Assembly: GCA_963738445.1 (NCBI GenBank) | Contig: CAVTWS010000018.1 | Location: forward strand, 248,001 to 312,000 | Direction: 5' to 3' | Origin: CAVTWS01 sp963738445 | GTDB taxonomy: Bacteria; Actinomycetota; Acidimicrobiia; Acidimicrobiales; SHLQ01 | Length of the DNA: 64,000 bases | Shown here: positions 56,840-64,000 of the stretch, piece after piece | How the letters are laid out: the number at the start of each line of letters is the position of its first letter | Position numbering within the stretch: position 1 is the stretch's first letter | Position numbers and translations under genes: made by a program | The notes under the pieces: generated by a model | Seen by the model: the letters and a program-made list of their open reading frames with translations, nothing else | Databases searched by the model: none | What the model was told of the DNA's origin: nothing

Positions 56840-57946
56840 ATGACCGAACTCGCCACCCGGGCCGCCTGGGACGAAATGCTGGCGGCGCTCGCCGCCGCCG
56901 GTGACCACATCGCCACCATGGGGGCGACCTCGACCCTGGCCGACGACCGGGCCGAGGGCTACCGGCTGCTCACCCACATCGTGCAGAGCGCCCTGTTCGC
57001 CCACCAGGAGCTCGACCCCGAGCGGCCCGTGTTCATGCGCATCGTCGCCCCGACCCGGAGCTTTACGGGCGACAACAGCGACGCCGTCTACTTCGAGACC
57101 CCCGTCGCCGGCGGTCGGGAGTATCTCGTGAAGGGCAACGTGGCGGGGGCGGTGTACACCTCGTTCACGCTCGAGGCCGGCGGCCTCGACGGCAAGTACC
57201 CCACCGGCACCTCCGGCGTGCTGCGCGATGGCGACATGGACATCGACGCCGACGGCAACTACCAGGTCCGACTCGGCGGCGCCCCCTCGGACCGGAACTG
57301 GTTGGCCATCCCCGACGAAGGTGGACGCATCACCACCCGCCACTACTTCGAGTGGCCCCATTCGGCGTCCGCCTCGGCCAGCCTCCACGTCCCGCTCACC
57401 ATCGAGGCGATCCCCGCCGCCGGACCCAAACCCCGTTGGGGTGATGCATCGGTCGCCGCCGCCATCCGCCGCGTGACCAACCATCTCCAGGGCAAGACCA
57501 CCCACAATCTTCCGCCCGCAGGCAACCCAAGCTTCGTGGGAACCACGCCGAACGTCTTTCCGCAACCGGTGGTGCCCGGGAACATGGCCCTGTCGGCGTT
57601 CGATGCCGCGTACACGATGGCCCCGTACGCCCTCGGCCCGGACGAGGCGCTCGTCATCACCGGCCGCTGGCCGACGTGTCGCTTCGCCAACGTGTGCTTG
57701 TGGAACCGATGGTCGCAGATGTATGACTACGTGAACCGCCAGGTCAGCCGCAATCGGGCCAACACCACCCTCGAGCCGGACGGGTCGTTCCGCATGATCC
57801 TGGCCCACCAGGATCCGGGACATCCGAACTGGATCGACACCGAGGGTCGCCCCTCGGGCACGATGTTCTGGCGCTTCTTCCTCCCTGAGGGCGACGTGGA
57901 GACGCCCCAGGCCACGGTCGTGAAGTTCACCGATCTGACGAAGTGA
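56840..57946 (+). CDS. DUF1214 domain protein
   Basis: 368 residues, soluble. DUF1214 blocks are visible: YDYVNRQVSRNRANTTLEPD, RMILAHQDPGHPNWIDTEG and GTMFWRFFLP at the C-terminus, with NWLAIPDEGGRITTRHYF in the middle. The family has no firm biochemical role but is often found in steroid and xenobiotic degradation clusters of Actinobacteria. It follows the molybdenum hydroxylase by 57 bp, with AAGGAG Shine-Dalgarno, and precedes a P450. Confidence 0.85.
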   Translation: MTELATRAAWDEMLAALAAAGDHIATMGATSTLADDRAEGYRLLTHIVQSALFAHQELDPERPVFMRIVAPTRSFTGDNSDAVYFETPVAGGREYLVKGNVAGAVYTSFTLEAGGLDGKYPTGTSGVLRDGDMDIDADGNYQVRLGGAPSDRNWLAIPDEGGRITTRHYFEWPHSASASASLHVPLTIEAIPAAGPKPRWGDASVAAAIRRVTNHLQGKTTHNLPPAGNPSFVGTTPNVFPQPVVPGNMALSAFDAAYTMAPYALGPDEALVITGRWPTCRFANVCLWNRWSQMYDYVNRQVSRNRANTTLEPDGSFRMILAHQDPGHPNWIDTEGRPSGTMFWRFFLPEGDVETPQATVVKFTDLTK

Positions 57947-57985
57947 CCGACAGGAAGCACGACCCGTCGAGCAAGGACCACCCCG

Positions 57986-59254
57986 ATGACCGACACCAGA
58001 GCCAACGCAGAAGCGGCGACCCCCACCGATCCCATCGCCAGACCCGCCAGCGGGGGAGGCGACGCGACCGGCTACTTCGGGATCTCCCTCGACGAGCTGT
58101 TCGATCTCTCGGCGCCCCAGCCCCGTTACCAGCACCTCATCGAGGGCGGCGGCTCGTTGTGCCCGATGGACGGCCTCACCATGGTGTTCAGCCGGGAGCT
58201 GAACGACTACGTGCTGCGCCACCACGAGCTGTTCTCGTCGGCGGGGACGCTCGACATCGGCAACGAGCGACCCATGATCCCGCTCAACATCGATCCGCCC
58301 AAGCACGGCAAGTACCGCAAGATCCTCGATCCGCTGTTCGCGCCGCGCCGCATGGACGAGCAGGAACACGACATCACCGAGCGGGTCAACCACTTCATCG
58401 ACCGGTTCATCGAGCGCGGCGGGTGCAACTTCACCGAGGAGTTCGCCGAGTTGTTCCCGTCGGCGGTGTTCCTCGGGCTCATGGGCCTGCCCTGGGAGGA
58501 GCTCGACACGTTCATCCGCATGCGCGACGGCATCCTGCGCCCCGAGCGGTTCAACCCGGACGCCTTGCTCGACCCGAAGGCCCGTCTGGAGTTCCAGCGG
58601 AGCACCGCAGCTGAGATCTACGAGTACTTCGGCCGCTGCCTCGACGAACGGATCGACCACCCGACCAACGATGTCCTGACGCATTTCAACACCGCCGAGG
58701 TCGACGGTGAACGCCTGACCCGGGAGGAGATGCTCGACATCTGCTTCCTGTTCCTCATCGCCGGGCTCGACACGGTCAGCGATTCGCTGACCTGCATGTT
58801 CGCGTTCCTGGCCCAGCATCCGGAACACCGCCAGCAGATCGTCGACGACCCGTCGGTCATCCCGGGCGCGGTCGAGGAGCTCCTCCGATGGGAGTCGCCG
58901 GTCCCGACCGGTGTGCCCCGGTTGGCCACCGCCGATTGCGTGCTGCCCAACGGGCAGACGGTCGCCGCCGGCACGTCCGTGATGGTCAACTTCGGGGCGG
59001 CCAACGTCGACCCGTCGGAGTTCCCCGACGGCTTCGACGTGCGCTTCGACCGTGAGCAGAACCGCCACATCGCCTTCGGGGGCGGCGTGCACCGATGCCT
59101 CGGCTCGCACCTCGCTCGGCGCGAGCTGCGGATCACCCTTCGCGAGTGGCACCGCCGCATCCCGGACTACGCCATCAAGGCGGGCCACGAGAAGCTCGAG
59201 TACCCGCCCGGCCTGCGCATGGTCAAGGACCTGACCCTCGTCTGGCCGACCTGA
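57986..59254 (+). CDS. Cytochrome P450 monooxygenase
   Basis: 422-residue soluble bacterial P450. I-helix FLIAGLDTVSDSL at about 255-267 (AGxDT oxygen-activation motif), K-helix EELLRWESP (ExxR), and heme loop AFGGGVHRCLGSHLARRE with the axial Cys at about 371 are intact. LNIDPPKHGKYRKILDPLFA is the C-helix region. It needs separate ferredoxin and reductase partners, not seen here. Last gene of the catabolic cluster; together with the molybdenum hydroxylase it would oxidise the same or successive substrates. Confidence 0.95.
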   Translation: MTDTRANAEAATPTDPIARPASGGGDATGYFGISLDELFDLSAPQPRYQHLIEGGGSLCPMDGLTMVFSRELNDYVLRHHELFSSAGTLDIGNERPMIPLNIDPPKHGKYRKILDPLFAPRRMDEQEHDITERVNHFIDRFIERGGCNFTEEFAELFPSAVFLGLMGLPWEELDTFIRMRDGILRPERFNPDALLDPKARLEFQRSTAAEIYEYFGRCLDERIDHPTNDVLTHFNTAEVDGERLTREEMLDICFLFLIAGLDTVSDSLTCMFAFLAQHPEHRQQIVDDPSVIPGAVEELLRWESPVPTGVPRLATADCVLPNGQTVAAGTSVMVNFGAANVDPSEFPDGFDVRFDREQNRHIAFGGGVHRCLGSHLARRELRITLREWHRRIPDYAIKAGHEKLEYPPGLRMVKDLTLVWPT

Positions 59255-59384
59255 GCCACGCCACCGGAGACGGACCCGTCCAACGACGGCCGGCCACCTT
59301 CCGGGGACGCCTGGCAACGGTCGCGGTGTCGTCACGCACCGACACCGTCTAAGCTCTCCGCACCACGTCGAGCGCGGGCCGCCG

Positions 59385-61179
59385 ATGAAGGGAACCCGCT
59401 GCATGCGTGCCCAGAACCTCTCACCCATGGCTGAACCGCGCGATCCGGCGCCCCCGACCCGAGGCGCCTCCGGGGCCCGGCGTCGACGGGTCGTCGGACG
59501 AGCCATCGTGCTCAGCCTGCTGTCCGTGGCCCTCCTGGCCACGGGAACACCCTCCGCAGACGCCCGGCCGCAAGCGGAGGTCGTGGGGATCCCCGCGGAG
59601 CAACGCATGGTCATGATCAACGAGATGACCACGTGGATCAACGCCGAGCGGGCGGCCCGGGATCTCGGCGCGGTCACGCTGGTCGCCGACACCGCGTCCC
59701 AAGCCAACGCCGAAACCGTGGCTCGAGCCGACACGTGTTTCCATCCGTCGGTCCCAGATCGGGGCGCCGGCCCCGGCCTGGCCTGGCAGGGGGAGGTCAT
59801 GGCGTGCGGCGGGTGGACGGCGCAGGTGGCCCTGCGGGGGTTCATGCAGTCGCCGGGCCATCGCGATGCCCTGCTCGATCCGGACATCACCCATGTGGCC
59901 ATCGGCCTGGCCTGCGAGTCGCCCGGGCCCTACGCGACCTGGGCGGTCAACCTCTACGCCAGCGGCGCGGTCTCGCCGTCGTCCTCGCCCTCGACTCCGG
60001 CGACACCGATGGTCACCCCGCCCGGTGCGGGGGTCCTCTGTAGCGGCTCCGGGCGGGCGGTCCCCGCCTATGCGCCCGGGCCGGGTGATGGTTTCACGCC
60101 CACGGGACCCACGCGAGTGCTCGACACGAGGTCGACCGGCCGAATGAACCCCGACGGATCCGTCGACATCGATCTGAGCCGGCTCGTCCCGGCCGGCGCG
60201 ACCGCGGTCGCCCTGTCCCTGGCCGCGGTGGCCCCGAGCTCGCCCGGCCATCTCCGGGTCTTCTCGGCGGAGGCGGCTCGACCGAACGTGTCGAGCCTGA
60301 ATTTCCAGCCCGGGGAGTACACCGAGGGCGGGCTTCGCGCTGACCACGATCGGGGCGGGCCGGAGGGTCCGCATCTACGCGAGTGCCGGCACCGACGTGG
60401 TGGTCGATCTCACCGGCTACGCCTCCCCCACCGGACATGGGGTCACGATCTTGGGGGCAACCCCCCGACGGATCCTGGACACTCGCGCCGTCAGTCCGGG
60501 AGCCCTCGTACCCGATACGGTCCGCACGATCGATGTGAACGACTCGGGCATCCCCGGAGACGCCACCGGCATCTTCGTCACCGTCACCAGCACCGGCGCG
60601 CCCGCGGGCACGAGTGGACACGTGACCGCCTGGCCCGCCACCGGACCTCAGCCCACGGCTTCGGTGGTGAACGTGATCGGCGGCGCCGACGTGGCGAACA
60701 TGGCCTACCTGCCGTTGAGCGCCGATGGCCGGATCTCCCTCGTGGTCGGCTCGACCTCCACCCATGTGGTGCTCGATGTCGCCGCCTACACATCCCCTTC
60801 GTCGAGTGGGCGGTTCGTGGCCACGAGCCCGGAACGGGCGTTGGACACCAGGACCGCTTCGGCCTATCCCGCGTCGTCCGATTACCAGCCGCCACGGGGA
60901 CCGATCGCGGTGGTGGCGCCCGTCCGCATGCAGGCCGTTCCTGTGAACGCGGTCGCCGTGGTCGCCGGTGTCACCTCGAGTCAACCAACCGCACCGGGCT
61001 GGATGAGCGCCACCGGTGTCGGCGGAGCCGCGGGAACGTCGTCGGCGTTGAACGTGCTCCCCGGACGTGACATCGCCGGCTTTGCGATCGCCCCGGTGTC
61101 GGGCGGTGGCATCCAGACGGTGTCGAGCGCTTCGGGGCACCACATCGTCGACGTGTTCGGCTACATCGTCGCCGGATGA
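59385..61179 (+). CDS. Exported CAP/SCP-domain protein with three LDTR repeats, one +1 frame break
   Basis: About 597 residues. A signal sequence (AIVLSLLSVALLATGTPSA) follows a basic N-terminus; the true start may be a later Met (59427). The CAP domain at about 65-200 includes MINEMTTWINAERAARDLGA, ADTCFHPS, MQSPGHRDALLDPDI and VAIGLAC. From about 240 come three LDTR repeat units (openings RVLDTRSTG, RILDTRAVS, RALDTRTAS) like those in the PhoX-like protein. The frame breaks within the first unit at 60330-60333: FQPGEYTEGG must join FALTTIGAGRRVRIYASAG by removing one base. Bacterial CAP proteins are secreted or surface-bound; role unknown. Confidence 0.8.
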
Positions 61180-61324
61180 TCCGCGCCCCGACGATCCGAC
61201 GCCCGCGCGACTCAAGTGAAGCGCCGACTGTCCGATAACGGGAAGTAGAGGAGTCCACACCCCTACCGCCCGAACCGGCCAGACCGGGACGGGCGTCCCC
61301 GAATCAGAATCCCCAGCACCACAG

Positions 61325-61549
61325 ATGCGCACCCAGCGGCCACCGGCGGTCACGATCGCTTCCCCGAACCTCGGGAACACCGATCGGTTCGCGGACCTGA
61401 TCCGGCACACGACGGCGCCCACAACGTCGTTCGAAGCCGCCCGGGCCCTACGCAACGGAGATGCCCATCGCATGCGGGCGCGCCGGCATGCGGTTTGGGT
61501 GGGGGTGACGGCAACCTTCATCGTGGCCCTCCTCGTGCTGGTGACCTGA
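61325..61549 (+). CDS. Possible small membrane protein
   Basis: 74 residues, ending in one transmembrane helix (VWVGVTATFIVALLVLV). The N-terminal half is hydrophilic. No Shine-Dalgarno, no homologue recognised. It could be chance coding in a GC-rich spacer, but the membrane helix and clean start argue mildly for a gene. Confidence 0.35.
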   Translation: MRTQRPPAVTIASPNLGNTDRFADLIRHTTAPTTSFEAARALRNGDAHRMRARRHAVWVGVTATFIVALLVLVT

Positions 61550-61586
61550 CACCTCCTCCTGGTGACTCTCCTGGTGACCGGGCGGC

Positions 61587-62966
<1,380 letters not shown>

Positions 62967-63296
62967 GGACCACCTCCCGAAGACGCCTCACCGGGCCGAG
63001 GCTCGGAAAGGTCACGAACGAATGAGGGGCCCTACGGCCGAGACATCTCCAGAAGGCCTGCGGCTAACGAGGAGTACGAAGGTCACGCTACACGGTCGAA
63101 CACCCGTTCGCAACCCCACATCGAGGCGTTCTTCGAGACATTCGCACCGGGCGCCGCGGCGGACCCGACGCAAGGGCCTACTGGACGAGTAGTTCCAAGG
63201 GATTCGCGCGGTCTGCGCGATCATCCACCAATTGAATGACGAGGGTGTCCACGATCAGGGGGCTTCAACAAACCCTGATCCCGCAGGACGCAGCGT
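62967..63296. other. Intergenic stretch containing the probable left end of an insertion sequence
   Basis: No convincing gene in any frame. GC content by eye is lower than around it, and the last 60 bp belong to an inverted repeat that continues into the transposase gene. The left border of the element lies somewhere before 63241 but cannot be fixed without the right end, which is outside the window. Confidence 0.5.
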
Positions 63297-63320
63297 ATGA
63301 ACCCTGATCTGGACACCCTC
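63241..63320. repeat. Imperfect inverted repeat spanning the transposase start
   Basis: gagggtgtccacgatcaggg (63241-63260) is nearly the reverse complement of ccctgatctggacaccctc (63302-63320), one base short. The right arm is the first coding stretch after the ATG at 63297. Transcribed from outside the element, the arms would fold and hide the start codon, a known way for insertion sequences to avoid activation by read-through; that role is inference. Confidence 0.75.
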
Positions 63321-64000
63321 GCGACCTGACTCTACGTGACGATCGACGACCTGCTCATCGAACACCCACAGTGGGCACCGGAGCGGCCTGCGGTCGGGAT
63401 CGCCCCGAAGCTCAGCGACGCCGAACTGCTCACACTGGCCGTGTTGCAGGCCCTGCTCGGATTCACCTCCGCAGCACGGTTTCATCCGTCACGCCCGCGC
63501 CCACCTGCGTCCCTGGTTCTCGTACCTGCCGGACCGTCCCGGCTACAACAAGCGGCTTCGCCACTCAGGCGAACTGTTCCAGCACGTCATCGCGCACCTC
63601 GCCCGAGCCGGCCCGTCATGGAACGATGACCTGTGGCTCGTGGACTCAACCCCCGTCGAGTGCGGCCGCAGCCGCGAAACCGTGAAGCGATCCGACCTCG
63701 CCGGATGGGCCACCTACGGCTACCACGCGTCGCACTCCCGGTACTTCTGGGGCCTGCGCCTCCACCTCATCACCACCCCATCAGGACTCCCCGTCGCCTA
63801 CGCGCTCACCGGCGCCAAGACCGACGAACGCGACACCGCCCTGGACATGATCGCCTTCGAACCCGAACTCCACCGGCCCGGCCAAACGCTCATGGCCGAC
63901 AAGGGCTACCGGCGCGCCAGCTTCGAAACCGAACTCGCCGACGCTGGCATCACCCTCATCCGCCCCACCCACGGCTCCGAGCCACCCCGGCCACACCAAC
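63297..64000 (+). pseudogene. IS982-type transposase, disrupted and cut by window end
   Basis: From the ATG at 63297 the frame reads MNPDLDTLAT, then meets an in-frame TGA at 63327, then continues LYVTIDDLLIEHPQWAPERP and KLSDAELLTLAVLQALLGFT. A +1 break at 63480-63483 is needed to reach FIRHARAHLRPWFSYLPDRP, LWLVDSTPVECGRSRETVKR, HSRYFWGLRLHL and MADKGYRRASF. The DSTPV and DKG blocks hold the catalytic Asp residues of the DDE core. A GTG at 63336 after the stop could restart translation. The 3' end is outside the window. Confidence 0.85.

Noticed and set aside
53687..59902. Very long open frame (over 2,000 codons) on the minus strand
   Set aside because: It is antisense to the molybdenum hydroxylase, DUF1214 and P450 genes, whose products are clearly recognisable. 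In very GC-rich DNA stop codons are rare in the opposite strand; its translation is low-complexity and matches nothing.
63327..63329. In-frame TGA in the transposase as selenocysteine or reassigned codon
   Set aside because: TGA is used as a stop throughout the window (for example at the GTGA and ATGA overlaps), no SECIS-like structure is evident, and the position is not a Cys/Sec site in the family.

Overview
The window is 64 kb of very GC-rich, gene-dense DNA with many GTG starts, 4-bp start/stop overlaps (ATGA, GTGA, TTGA) and several apparently leaderless genes. Together with CarD, a mycobacterial-type methionine aminopeptidase, actinobacterial-type ParC/ParE, ferrochelatase with Fe-S-type cysteines, DUF222-HNH nuclease and Tat-exported DUF1501/PhoX-like proteins, this points to a free-living actinobacterium. 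My best guess is the class Acidimicrobiia, but no rRNA or tRNA gene was seen to anchor that.

Layout. 0-8 kb: 3' part of a ferrochelatase gene, a two-component system facing a DUF1800/DUF1501 pair across a promoter region with 11-bp-spaced CATG repeats, an M1-type peptidase lipoprotein, a small membrane protein and a lipoprotein. 8-13 kb: topoisomerase IV-type parC and parE, interrupted by 12 apparent single-base insertions. 13-23 kb: housekeeping and envelope genes (RecB-type nuclease, an orphan protein with a ParB-like N-terminus, Fpg with a repeat insert, DUF445, HtpX-like protease, DUF3048, RNB ribonuclease). 23-26 kb: kynurenine genes kmo-kynA-kynB, followed by a decayed rtcB. 26-30 kb (minus strand): map, a MaoC-type hydratase and a GAF-GGDEF-EAL protein. 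30-36 kb: CDF transporter, then a TPP riboswitch controlling thiB-thiP-thiQ plus a coupled unknown gene. 36-41.7 kb: two regulator/target pairs (TetR/amidohydrolase, MarR/MFS) and a CaiB-type racemase. 42-51 kb: unknown and exported proteins, an amidohydrolase lacking its metal site coupled to a CapA-type protein, CarD, Usp, and a PhoX-like protein with three LDTR repeats. 51-59 kb: a catabolic operon (thiolase, DUF35, three-subunit molybdenum hydroxylase, DUF1214, P450). 59-64 kb: an exported CAP protein with three more LDTR repeats, a DUF222-HNH protein and a damaged IS982-type element running off the window.

How genes work together. KynA and KynB convert tryptophan to kynurenine and Kmo hydroxylates it. 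ThiBPQ import thiamine under feedback from TPP. The molybdenum hydroxylase, P450, thiolase and DUF35 genes look like one oxidative degradation pathway for an unidentified cyclic or acyl-CoA substrate.

Oddities. About 20 reading-frame breaks all behave as +1 insertions in otherwise well-conserved genes and are concentrated in parC/parE. The likeliest cause is insertion-biased sequence error, but the bias and clustering deserve checking. Short tandem duplications, three of them with a 27-bp unit, are also unusually frequent.
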